In this document: in pieces, positions 49,530 through 57,618 of the stretch
Layout of the letters: every line of letters begins with the position of its first letter
Numbering within the stretch: position 1 is the stretch's first letter
Source: Erythrobacter colymbi
GTDB taxonomy: Bacteria > Pseudomonadota > Alphaproteobacteria > Sphingomonadales > Sphingomonadaceae
NCBI RefSeq assembly: GCF_002155685.1
Contig: NZ_MUYK01000002.1
Span: forward strand, 496,001-560,000
DNA: 64,000 nucleotides
Direction: 5' to 3'
Notes under the pieces: model-generated
What the model saw: only the letters and a program-made list of their open reading frames with translations
Database searches by the model: none
What the model was told of the DNA's origin: nothing
Made by a program: the position numbers and the translations under genes

Positions 49530-49556
49530 ACTTTATTAACCTTAATCAAGCGTTAA
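49525..49556. promoter_or_regulatory. Two tandem CtrA-type boxes TTAA-N7-TTAA
   Basis: Box 1 is TTAA (49525-49528), 7 bp, TTAA (49536-49539). Box 2 is TTAA (49542-49545), 7 bp, TTAA (49553-49556). Their starts are 17 bp apart. CtrA, the alphaproteobacterial cell-cycle and motility regulator, binds TTAA-N7-TTAA. Box 2 overlaps the last codons of the EAL gene, so part of it may be coding chance. They lie upstream of the tiny ORF. Confidence 0.55.
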
Positions 49557-51879
49557 GAGCAGCGCGTCCGCCTCCCATCATCGCAAGCAGCTCGGGCATC
49601 GCGATCGCCCGCGAGAAAAGATAGCCCTGCGCCTGGTCGCAGCCCATCGCGCGCAGGGTGGCCGCGACGCTGAAATCCTCGACTCCTTCGGCGACCACGG
49701 TCTTGCCCAGCGAATGGGCAATCTCGATCGTCGCGCGCACCACGGCGCGGCTCTCCTCGGAATGCGCCATGTGCTGCACGAAGCGCTTGTCGATCTTGAG
49801 CTCGGAGCTCGGCAGCTTCTCGATATACTCGAGGTTCGACTGGCCGGTGCCGAAGTCGTCGATCGACAGCCCGATCCCGCGCGCCTTCAGTGCCGCGATC
49901 TGCGGAGCGATCCGGTGGTCCTCGAGCTTGGCGGTCTCGGTCAGTTCGAGCGTGAGGTTCTCGGGCGGGAAATCGTAGCGGCCGAGCAGGGTCATGATGT
50001 CGAACAGCAGGTGGGTGTCCGACAGGCTCTTGGCCGACATGTTGACAGCGAGCTTGAAGCGCGGGTCGAGCGTGATCGCCTGCTTGCCGTCGATCAGCGC
50101 GCTTTCCATCACCACCAGCGTCAGCTCGTTGATCCGGTCGCCCGCCTCGGCGGCCAGCACCAGATCCTGCGGATTGACGAATTCGCCGCCGTCCGGCTGC
50201 CAACGGATCAGGGTCTCGGCGCCGACAATGCGGCCCGAGGCGAGATCGATCTTCGGCTGGTAGGCCACCCCGATATCGCGATCGCGCAGGCCCTTCTCGA
50301 GCACGCGGATCAGCTCGAGCCGGTGGTTCCGCGCCTCGAGATGGGCAGCGTCGTTGATGATGAAGCGCACGCCGCGGGTGGCAGCCTCCTCGGCAGCCTG
50401 CATGGCCTTCTTGATGCGCAGCGTGACGGGCAGATCGTGGTTGGTGTCGACGCCCAGCGCCGGCGCCCCTTGCGAGGACTGCCAGTCGTGGCTGATCGCG
50501 GTCTTGAGCATCATGGCGAGACCATCAGCGTGGCGCTCGAGCTCGACCGTCTCCATGCGCGGCGCGAGCCACACCAGCAGATCGCGCTCGAAGGCGACAT
50601 CGCCCACCTCTCCCGGCCCGCGGACATAGGAGATCAGCGTGTTGACGAAATCGCCGATCTCGCGCGCCGACCATTCTTCCGACAGTTCGGCGAGGTTGGC
50701 GATCTTGAGGGCATAGACATCGCACGCCCCGCTCGGCCGGTTGGAGCTGATCGCCGAGGTCGTCATCGCGTCGACGTCGCTGCTATAGTACTTCCGGTTG
50801 ATCCGGTAGAACCCGAAGGACGCGCCGGCCATCGCGAGCAGGCCCGACATGATCTCGACATGGATGGTCAGCTCGTCGAGCAGGAACGGAGCTGCGAGCA
50901 GGACCGCGGCAGTGATCCACAACGGACGCGACGTGCGGCGGGGGCTGAGGGCCTGCATCAGGATCGCCGCCGCCGCCAGCAGCAGACCGGGATACCATGC
51001 CAGATCGATCGGGGTGCCGCGCTTCAGCGTGTGCGCGCCGATGATGTGGTAGTAGGATCCCGAGACCTTGCCGTAGAGCGGGTGGCGATAGACGTCGGTC
51101 GAGTTGATGAAGGTCGTCCCGATGATGACGCTCTTGCCGGCAAGCTCGCGAGGGCCCACGCGGCCGCGCAGAACATCGACATAGCGGAAGGTCGGCACGG
51201 TTTTGGGATTGAAGGCGAAGTCGGGATTGTAGACCACCGTCCGGCCCCGATAGCCGGCGAGCACGGCGGATATCGCGGGATAAGACTTGCCTTCAAACTC
51301 GTCGCGGGTCGAAAAATCGACTGCGAGGCCGAACGGGTGGGAAATGCCGAGCATGGATGCCATCGGCGCCCGCTCTCTGAAGGCAGGCAGCGGCAAGATT
51401 GGATCGACCTGCTGGAAACCGATTTCCACCTTCGGCGCCATCCCGAGCCAGACCAACCCCTTGTGCCGTTCGAGCGCGGCGGCGAATTTGGCATCGTTCG
51501 CCGGGTTTTCGGGATCGGCGTGGGCGCGGTCGAACACGATCTTGCTGACACCGGCAGCAGCCAGGCGGTCGATCAATTCGGCATTTTGCTCGCGGTTGGG
51601 CAGAAGGACGCGGAGTTCGTTGAGGGTCGCATCGTCGATTGCGATCATCGCGATGTCCTGCGGCGCGGCGCGCACGCGCAGCTGGGCGCGTGCGGCGGTG
51701 TAGGCATCGTCGGCCGGCAGCGGCAGTTCGATCAAAGCGGAGACCACGCCGAACAGCACAGCGAAGATCGCGACCTTGACGCGCTTGCCCGCGAGCAGCT
51801 CAGCTGCCGAACGGCGCGAGTTTTTCTGCGGGATAACAGCCGGTTCGCCGCCGGAAACATCGAGCGCGCGCCGCATCAT
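49546..51879 (-). CDS. CHASE2 - degenerate GGDEF - EAL cyclic-di-GMP phosphodiesterase
   Basis: About 777 aa from the ATG at 51879 (an in-frame TTG at 51912 is an alternative). A membrane helix (VAIFAVLFGVVSALIELP) and a CHASE2 extracytoplasmic sensor (DIAMIAIDDATLNEL to GKSVIIGTTFINSTDVYRHPLYG) precede further helices. A degenerate GGDEF-like region follows (residues 395-510, no GGDEF motif). The EAL domain has AETLIRWQPDGGEF, FKLAVNMSAKSL, LTLELTETAKLED, SIDDFGTGQSNLEYI, LKIDKRFV and VVAEGVED, so all metal and catalytic residues are present and active hydrolysis of c-di-GMP is likely. CtrA boxes lie at its 3' end. Confidence 0.9.
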   Translation of the reverse strand: MMRRALDVSGGEPAVIPQKNSRRSAAELLAGKRVKVAIFAVLFGVVSALIELPLPADDAYTAARAQLRVRAAPQDIAMIAIDDATLNELRVLLPNREQNAELIDRLAAAGVSKIVFDRAHADPENPANDAKFAAALERHKGLVWLGMAPKVEIGFQQVDPILPLPAFRERAPMASMLGISHPFGLAVDFSTRDEFEGKSYPAISAVLAGYRGRTVVYNPDFAFNPKTVPTFRYVDVLRGRVGPRELAGKSVIIGTTFINSTDVYRHPLYGKVSGSYYHIIGAHTLKRGTPIDLAWYPGLLLAAAAILMQALSPRRTSRPLWITAAVLLAAPFLLDELTIHVEIMSGLLAMAGASFGFYRINRKYYSSDVDAMTTSAISSNRPSGACDVYALKIANLAELSEEWSAREIGDFVNTLISYVRGPGEVGDVAFERDLLVWLAPRMETVELERHADGLAMMLKTAISHDWQSSQGAPALGVDTNHDLPVTLRIKKAMQAAEEAATRGVRFIINDAAHLEARNHRLELIRVLEKGLRDRDIGVAYQPKIDLASGRIVGAETLIRWQPDGGEFVNPQDLVLAAEAGDRINELTLVVMESALIDGKQAITLDPRFKLAVNMSAKSLSDTHLLFDIMTLLGRYDFPPENLTLELTETAKLEDHRIAPQIAALKARGIGLSIDDFGTGQSNLEYIEKLPSSELKIDKRFVQHMAHSEESRAVVRATIEIAHSLGKTVVAEGVEDFSVAATLRAMGCDQAQGYLFSRAIAMPELLAMMGGGRAALNA

Positions 51880-52000
51880 GGCGGCCAGTGACTGAAGCCT
51901 TGCGTTTATCAAGCGCGCTATCCCGTCGGGAAACCCAAGCTTCTCCCTAGGGTGTAGTGGTTAATTCATCGCAAAGATTGCATAGCGCGCAATCGCGTCG

Positions 52001-52477
52001 TCAGATTGCGATCACCCGGGGTGCCAACAGGCCGAGCGCGATCGTGAGGCTCCCCAGACCCAGCGACAGGTGCCAGCGCAGGCGCAGGAAATCGGGCGCG
52101 GCAAAGCCCAGCGCGCGGTCCACCAGCGGCGAGCCGAGGATCAGCGCACCCAGATAGAACAGCGCCGGGCCCGGCCATTCCCACCCGAGCGTCCACGGAA
52201 GGAACAGCGCGACCGCCAGCAGGCTCGGCATCACCGCCAGGACGTAAGCGCCGGTGGTCGCGCGACCGCTCTGCACGGCCTGCCCCCACCACACGCCGCC
52301 GAGAAAGCTGAAGATCGCCGCGGCATAGGCGAAACCGCCGGCAAGCGCGGCATAGCGCCATTCGTGCTCCGTCACGATCATGGCGATACACAGGATCTGC
52401 GGCAGCAGCCCGGCATAGCCGAGCGCGCGTGCCGCCGGTGAAAGCGAGGGCTGGGAAGTCGAATTGTGTCCGTCCAT
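52001..52477 (-). CDS. DUF3429 membrane protein
   Basis: A 158-aa protein with four to five membrane helices (ALGYAGLLPQILCIAMIVT, YAALAGGFAYAAAIFSFLGGVWWGQAV, YVLAVMPSLLAVALFLPWTLG, LSLGLGSLTIALGLLAPRVIAI). The GGVWWG stretch is typical of DUF3429. Its function is unknown. It is divergent from the SDR gene by 92 bp, and 88 bp downstream of the CHASE2-EAL start, possibly transcribed into it. Confidence 0.88.
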   Translation of the reverse strand: MDGHNSTSQPSLSPAARALGYAGLLPQILCIAMIVTEHEWRYAALAGGFAYAAAIFSFLGGVWWGQAVQSGRATTGAYVLAVMPSLLAVALFLPWTLGWEWPGPALFYLGALILGSPLVDRALGFAAPDFLRLRWHLSLGLGSLTIALGLLAPRVIAI

Positions 52478-52569
52478 GCGGCGGGTAACTGCGGGGCCTG
52501 CGCGCCGGTTCCCGTCAAAACATGCACGCCCGCTTGCGAGCCCTGCGGCTTTGCGCCAACTGATCGGCC

Positions 52570-53343
52570 ATGACCCTGTTCGATCTTACCGGCCACACGG
52601 CCATCATCACCGGCGGCAATGGCGGGCTCGGCCTTGCGATGGGCCGCGGGCTCGCCAAGGCGGGCGCCAATGTCGCGATCCTCGCGCGCAATGAAGCCAA
52701 GAACGCCGCCGCGGTCGAGGAACTGCGCGGCCTCGGCGCAGGCGATGTCCTCGCGCTCACCTGCGACGTGGCCGAGGACACCGCGATCGAAGATGCGATC
52801 GGCAAGGTGCTCGGTGCTTTCGGGCGGATCGACAGCTGCTTTGCCAATGCGGGCATTTCGGGCGCGGGCACGGCGATCCCCGACATCACCGCCGAAGGGT
52901 GGGACCATACCATGTCCGTCAACACCCGCGGGGCGGCGCTGGTCTACAAGCATGTCACCCGCCACATGATCGCCCGCGCCAGGGAAGGCGATGCCGGCGG
53001 CAAGCTGATCGCGACCTCCTCGGGCCAATCGATCATGGGGGTCAACCGCTCGTCCGACTATGCAGCATCCAAGGCTGCTCTCAACGGCCTAACCCGCGCC
53101 GCCGCCTTCGAGCTGGCGCGCTACGGGATCACCGCCAACGCGCTCCTTTTCGGCTTCTACGAGACCGACATCACCGCCAAGGCCGATCCGAAATTCGCCG
53201 AATGGATGAGCCGCCGCATCCCGCTGCGCCGCCCGGGCGATCACGAAGGGCTCGAGGGCCTCGCGGTGTTCTTCGCCTCGGCCCACAGCGATTACATCAC
53301 CGGACAATGCCTGCCAGTCGACGGCGGCCTGTGCATCTCCTGA
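52570..53343 (+). CDS. Short-chain dehydrogenase/reductase (SDR)
   Basis: A 257-aa classical SDR. The NAD(P)-binding TGGNGGLGLAMGRGLAKAGANVAILARNE, NAGISGAGTAIPD, the catalytic Ser in LIATSSGQSIMG, and YAASKAALNGLTRAAAFELA (Tyr and Lys) are complete. The ending DYITGQCLPVDGGLCIS is the usual one. The absence of Asp after the second strand (ILARNE) suggests NADP(H) over NAD(H), though this is not certain. The alcohol or ketone substrate cannot be read. A 66-bp gap separates it from the kinase-like gene downstream on the same strand, so they may be cotranscribed. Confidence 0.9.
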   Translation: MTLFDLTGHTAIITGGNGGLGLAMGRGLAKAGANVAILARNEAKNAAAVEELRGLGAGDVLALTCDVAEDTAIEDAIGKVLGAFGRIDSCFANAGISGAGTAIPDITAEGWDHTMSVNTRGAALVYKHVTRHMIARAREGDAGGKLIATSSGQSIMGVNRSSDYAASKAALNGLTRAAAFELARYGITANALLFGFYETDITAKADPKFAEWMSRRIPLRRPGDHEGLEGLAVFFASAHSDYITGQCLPVDGGLCIS

Positions 53344-53409
53344 CAGGGGAACGACGAACCTGCCTGACCGTTAGCCCTTGACCCTCCCCCATCCGGAAAC
53401 CCCTCCCCC

Positions 53410-54795
53410 GTGTCCGACGACGACAGCATTCCCGATTTCGACAGGCTCCCCGAAGACCGCAGCCGCCAGCGCGCGGTGCCGGCCGGGCGCATCGCGCGGC
53501 TAGGCACCTTCGGCCGGCTGGTCGGCGGGGTCGCGGGCGGCATGGTGGCCGAGGGCGCGCGGCGGCTCGCAAGCGGCGAAGGCATCAATCCGCGCGACCT
53601 GATCCTCACCCCCGGCAACGTCCAGCGCCTGACCGACCGCCTCAGCCACCTGCGCGGCGCGGCGATGAAGATGGGGCAGATGATCAGCCTCGATGCAGGC
53701 GATTTCCTGCCCGAGGAGCTGTCGAAGATCCTCGCCACGCTGCGCGATCAGGCCAATTTCATGCCGACCAAGCAGCTCGACCAGGTGCTGCGCAGCGAGT
53801 GGGGGCCGGACTGGCGCAAGCAATTCCGCTGGTTCAACCCCCGCCCCATCGCCGCCGCCAGCATCGGGCAGGTGCACAAGGCTCTGACCCGCGACGGCGA
53901 GGAGCTGGCGATCAAGGTGCAGTATCCGGGCGTCGCCAAGAGCATCGACAGCGATGTCGACAATGTGATGACGCTCCTGAAGATCGCCGGTTTCGCTCCG
54001 CCCGAGCTCGAGATGGACAAGCTGATGGCGGCGGCCAAGCAGCAGCTCCACGAGGAGGCGGACTACCAGCGCGAAGGCGCGCAGATGGAGCTCTACCGCA
54101 CCAAGCTCGCCGATACGCCGGGCTTCGTGGTGCCCAGGCTCCACGCCGGGCTCACGCGCGGATCGATCCTCGCCATGAGCTTCGAGGAAGGCGTGAGCAT
54201 CGAGGAACTCGGCAAGGAAAGCCCCGAGCGGCGCGACGCGGTCTTCGCGCGGCTGATCCGGCTGGTGACGCGCGAGCTGTTCGATTTCGGGGTGATGCAG
54301 ACCGATCCCAACTTCGCCAATTTCCGCTACCGGCGCGAGACAGGCGAGATCGTGCTGCTCGATTTCGGCGCCTGCCGTCCGGTCGATCCGGCGGTGGCGA
54401 ACGGCTATCGCAAGATGCTGCAGGCGGGCCTCGAGGGCAACGCCGCCGACGTGCTCAAGGCCACGATCGAAGCCGGCTTCATGATGCCGATCGTCGCCGA
54501 AAAGCACCCCGATCGGGTGAACCGGATGATCGATATCGTCATCAACGAGATGCGCGCCGATGCGCCCTTCGATTTCGGCGACCGCGCCTTCATCCCGCTG
54601 CTGCGCGAGGAAGGCTATGCCATCGCGCAGGACAAGGACACCTGGGCCTTCCCGCCGATCGAGACGCTGTTCGTGCAGCGCAAGGTCTCGGGCACGGCGC
54701 TGCTGGGGGCGCGGCTGAAGGCGAAGGTGAACATCCGGCGCATCGTGGAGGAGGTTCTGGCCTCCACCACCCCCCGTCCCGCAGCCGCCGCCTGA
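53410..54795 (+). CDS. UbiB/ABC1-family kinase-like protein
   Basis: A 461-aa protein of the ABC1/UbiB atypical kinase family. The KxGQ motif is LRGAAMKMGQMISLDAG, the Ala-rich loop (replacing the glycine-rich loop) is PIAAASIGQVHKAL, and catalytic stretches are GEELAIKVQYPGVAKSID (Lys), MQTDPNFANFRY and VLLDFGACRP (DFG-like). Members help make or move ubiquinone and other quinones at the inner membrane. It starts at GTG 53410. No ubi genes are adjacent, so the role is from family only. Confidence 0.88.
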   Translation: MSDDDSIPDFDRLPEDRSRQRAVPAGRIARLGTFGRLVGGVAGGMVAEGARRLASGEGINPRDLILTPGNVQRLTDRLSHLRGAAMKMGQMISLDAGDFLPEELSKILATLRDQANFMPTKQLDQVLRSEWGPDWRKQFRWFNPRPIAAASIGQVHKALTRDGEELAIKVQYPGVAKSIDSDVDNVMTLLKIAGFAPPELEMDKLMAAAKQQLHEEADYQREGAQMELYRTKLADTPGFVVPRLHAGLTRGSILAMSFEEGVSIEELGKESPERRDAVFARLIRLVTRELFDFGVMQTDPNFANFRYRRETGEIVLLDFGACRPVDPAVANGYRKMLQAGLEGNAADVLKATIEAGFMMPIVAEKHPDRVNRMIDIVINEMRADAPFDFGDRAFIPLLREEGYAIAQDKDTWAFPPIETLFVQRKVSGTALLGARLKAKVNIRRIVEEVLASTTPRPAAAA

Positions 54796-54803
54796 GTCGG
54801 GCC

Positions 54804-54861
54804 AGACGCCCTCAGACAGGGTCCAGACCCCCTCCAGACCCCCGTTAGGCCGATGTTAGGC
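54804..54861 (-). repeat. parS-associated 11-bp-period array 3 (reversed)
   Basis: On plus, CAGACGCCCT, CAGACAGGGTC, CAGACCCCCTC, CAGACCCCCG and TTAGGC units repeat. The A of AGAC or TAGG falls at 54804, 54814, 54825, 54836, 54847 and 54858, a 10-11 bp period. On minus these are GGGGGTCTGG-type units, as in arrays 1 and 2. The array lies left of parS site 3, so here it is inverted. The nearest unit is about 34 bp from the palindrome. Confidence 0.75.
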
Positions 54862-54894
54862 ACGTTTCGCCCCGCCTTGGCGCGGAAAGGCCGA

Positions 54895-54910
54895 TGTTTC
54901 ACGTGAAACC
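54895..54910. promoter_or_regulatory. parS site 3 (ParB-binding palindrome)
   Basis: TGTTTCACGTGAAACC, with the 14-bp palindrome at 54896-54909, 18,280 bp from the centre of site 2. It is intergenic between the UbiB-family gene and the phosphatase gene. The three sites are identical over 16 bp. Confidence 0.92.
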
Positions 54911-54959
54911 AACATGATAGGCGGTGGACACAAGGTATCATATGGTCTAACGCGCCGAC

Positions 54960-55463
54960 ATGCATGGGGGGTTTGAACACAAGTTGGGTGTGCTGTTCGT
55001 GTGTCTCGGCAATATCTGCCGGTCACCGATGGCCGAAGGCGCGTTCCGCGCGGTGGCGGAGCAACGCGGGCTTTCGTGCCTCGTCGATTCCGCCGGCACC
55101 GCCTCCTACCACGTCGGCAGCCAACCCGATCCGCGCGCGATCGCGGTCGCCTCGCTCCACGGGATCGACATTGCCGGACAAGCCGCCCGCCAGATCGAGC
55201 GGGACGATTTCTACCGCTTCAGCCACATCATCGCGATGGACCGCGCCAACCTCGAAGGGTTGCGCAGCAAGGCCCCGCGCGATGGCACGGCGCGGCTGGC
55301 GATGCTGATGGATGCCGTCGATGGTCGTCGCGGCGAACCTGTCGCCGATCCCTACTATGGCAACACCCAGGCTTTCGAGACGGCGTGGAGCGTGATTGCG
55401 CTCGGGGTCGAGGCGTGGACCGCCCGCCTGCTGCTCGAGAGCCAGACACAGCGCCGCGCCTGA
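54960..55463 (+). CDS. Low-molecular-weight protein-tyrosine-phosphatase
   Basis: A 167-aa LMW-PTP. The P-loop is VLFVCLGNICRSPMAEGAFR (CxxxxxRS), with VDSAGTASYHVGSQPDPRA and the general-acid loop VADPYYGN (Asp). Such enzymes dephosphorylate tyrosine kinases of capsule or exopolysaccharide export (BY kinases) or arsenate-type substrates. It may act on the exopolysaccharide machinery, but no kinase is adjacent. The 3' neighbour recG is convergent with 6 bp between stops. Confidence 0.93.
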   Translation: MHGGFEHKLGVLFVCLGNICRSPMAEGAFRAVAEQRGLSCLVDSAGTASYHVGSQPDPRAIAVASLHGIDIAGQAARQIERDDFYRFSHIIAMDRANLEGLRSKAPRDGTARLAMLMDAVDGRRGEPVADPYYGNTQAFETAWSVIALGVEAWTARLLLESQTQRRA

Positions 55464-55469
55464 CCCGGC

Positions 55470-57545
55470 CTAGCCGCCGCGCAGCAACTGGACGCCCCAG
55501 TCGCGCTCGAACAGATAGAGCAGGATCCGCGCCGCCTCGCCCCTTGGCGAGGTGAGGCCCCCGTCTCGTTCCATCAGCAACCGCGCATCGCCGTGCGCCA
55601 CCGGCAGCAGCCGCTGGGTCTGTTCGAGATCGGCAATGCGGAACCCCGCCTCGCCCGATTGCCGCGTGCCGAGGAGCTCGCCTCCGCCCCTAAGGGCCAG
55701 ATCTTCCTCGGCAATCCGGAACCCGTCCTGCGTCTCGCGCATCAGGGCAAGGCGCGCACGGCCGGTCTCGGACAGGGCGCCCGAGCGCAGCAGCAGGCAG
55801 GTCGATTTCTCCGCGCCCCGCCCCACCCGCCCGCGCAGCTGGTGCAGCTGGGCAAGGCCGAAACGCTCGGCCTGTTCGATCACCATGAGGGTCGCGGAAG
55901 GCACATCGACCCCGACCTCGATCACCGTCGTTGCCACCAGCAGCCGCGCCTGCCCGCTGGCGAAGCGCTCCATCGCGGCGTCCTTCACCTCGGGGCGTAG
56001 CTGGCCGTGGACGAGCACGACCGCATCGCCGAAACGCTCCTGCAACGCCGCAAACCGCGCCTCGGCGGCGGCGATGTCGGCCAGGTCGGGCACGCCGTCG
56101 ATCTCGCGCACCATCGGGCACACCCAATAGGCCTGCTGCCCGCCGGCGATGTGCCGCGCGAGGCCCTCGACCACCTCGTCGATCCGCTCCATCGCCACCA
56201 CGCGCGTGTCGATCGCCTGCCGTCCGGGGGGCAGTTCGTCGAGGCGGCTCACGTCCATCTCGCCATATTGCGCGAGGGTGAGCGAGCGCGGGATCGGGGT
56301 CGCGGTCATGGCGAGGGTATGCGGTGCACGGCGGCCTTTCGCTGCCAAGGAAAGGCGCTGCGCAACCCCGAAGCGGTGCTGCTCGTCGATCACCACGAGG
56401 CCCAAATCGCGATAATTCACCGTGTCCTGAAAGATCGCATGGGTGCCGACCAAGAGCTGGATCGAGCCATCCAGCAGCCCCATCAGAATGCTCTCGCGCT
56501 CCCGCCCCTTGGCGCGGCCAGTGAGGAGCGCGATCTCCACCCCCGTCGGCCCGAGCATCTTGCGCAGCGTCTCGAAATGCTGGCGCGCGAGGATCTCGGT
56601 GGGGGCGAGGAGCGCGGCCTGCTTGCCCGCCTCGACCGCGATCAGCATCGCGTTCAATGCCACCACGGTCTTGCCCGCGCCGACATCGCCTTGCAGCAGG
56701 CGCAGCATCGGCGCCTCCTGCGCCATGTCGTCCGCGATCTCGGCAATCGAGCGTTGCTGCGCGCCGGTGAGGCCGAAGGGCAATTGCAGCTTCGCCCTGA
56801 GCGAACCGTCGCCCGCCAGCGCCTGCCCCTTGCGCCTGCGGCCGTCGGCCTTCACCAGCAGCAGCGCGAGGGAGTTCGCCAGCAGCTCGTCATAGGCAAG
56901 CCGGTCGCGCGCCTTGGGCTCTGTGCCTTCATGCGCGAGCCGCAGCGCCTCGCGCCACGAGGGCCACCCGGCGCGCTCCAGTTGGCCGGGCTCGATCCAC
57001 TCGGGGAGATCGGGCAAGCGCTTCAAGGCCTGATCGGCGAAATCGGCGATGCGCGGCTGGGTAAGGCCTTCGGAGAGGCGATAGACCGGCTCCGACATGC
57101 GCGCCATGTGCGCCGCGCTCGCCTCCTCGATATGGTCGGGATGGACGATCTGGAGCATGTCGCCATAGCGATCGAGGCGGCCCGCGATCCAGCGCGTCTC
57201 GCCCACCGGCACCAGCTTCTTCGCGCTGTAGGCGGCCTTGCCGAACCAATTGAGGGAGCAGACATTGCCTGCCGCGTCCTGCGCCAGCACGCGATAGGGC
57301 CCGCGGCTGCCCGCCCGCGGGGCGCGGTGTTCTATTGCGGTCAGCGCGATGATCACCTGCTCGCCCTCGGAAGCCGAATCGAGATCGGCCACCGCGCGGC
57401 GGCTGACAAAGCGCTCGGGCAGGTGGTAGGCCACGTCCTTGATCCGCGTGAGACCGAGTTTCTCGAGCGGCTTCATCAGCTTGGGGCCGACACCTTCGAG
57501 CGTCTCGACTTCGGCGAAGAGCGGATTGAGAGCCTCGGGGCGCAT
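55470..57545 (-). CDS. recG: ATP-dependent DNA helicase RecG
   Basis: RecG, 691 aa, remodels stalled replication forks and branch structures. The N-terminal wedge domain contains LEGVGPKLMKPLEKLGLTRIKDVAYHLPERF. Helicase motifs: LLQGDVGAGKTVVALNAM (Walker A), VVIDEQHRFGVAQR (DEQH), TMATPIPRSLTL-type TATPIPR, VEVGVDVPSATLMVIEQAERFGLAQLHQLRGRVGRG and the C-terminal TRG region. Start at the ATG at 57545; a GTG at 57563 is an alternative. Divergent from sdhE by 73 bp. Confidence 0.96.
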   Translation of the reverse strand: MRPEALNPLFAEVETLEGVGPKLMKPLEKLGLTRIKDVAYHLPERFVSRRAVADLDSASEGEQVIIALTAIEHRAPRAGSRGPYRVLAQDAAGNVCSLNWFGKAAYSAKKLVPVGETRWIAGRLDRYGDMLQIVHPDHIEEASAAHMARMSEPVYRLSEGLTQPRIADFADQALKRLPDLPEWIEPGQLERAGWPSWREALRLAHEGTEPKARDRLAYDELLANSLALLLVKADGRRRKGQALAGDGSLRAKLQLPFGLTGAQQRSIAEIADDMAQEAPMLRLLQGDVGAGKTVVALNAMLIAVEAGKQAALLAPTEILARQHFETLRKMLGPTGVEIALLTGRAKGRERESILMGLLDGSIQLLVGTHAIFQDTVNYRDLGLVVIDEQHRFGVAQRLSLAAKGRRAPHTLAMTATPIPRSLTLAQYGEMDVSRLDELPPGRQAIDTRVVAMERIDEVVEGLARHIAGGQQAYWVCPMVREIDGVPDLADIAAAEARFAALQERFGDAVVLVHGQLRPEVKDAAMERFASGQARLLVATTVIEVGVDVPSATLMVIEQAERFGLAQLHQLRGRVGRGAEKSTCLLLRSGALSETGRARLALMRETQDGFRIAEEDLALRGGGELLGTRQSGEAGFRIADLEQTQRLLPVAHGDARLLMERDGGLTSPRGEAARILLYLFERDWGVQLLRGG

Positions 57546-57618
57546 GGTTGCAAGGGCTACCACCGCCCTTGCGTCTTTGCGAGTTGAAGGCTTGCGAAGC
57601 TGTGGCTAGGTGATCCGC

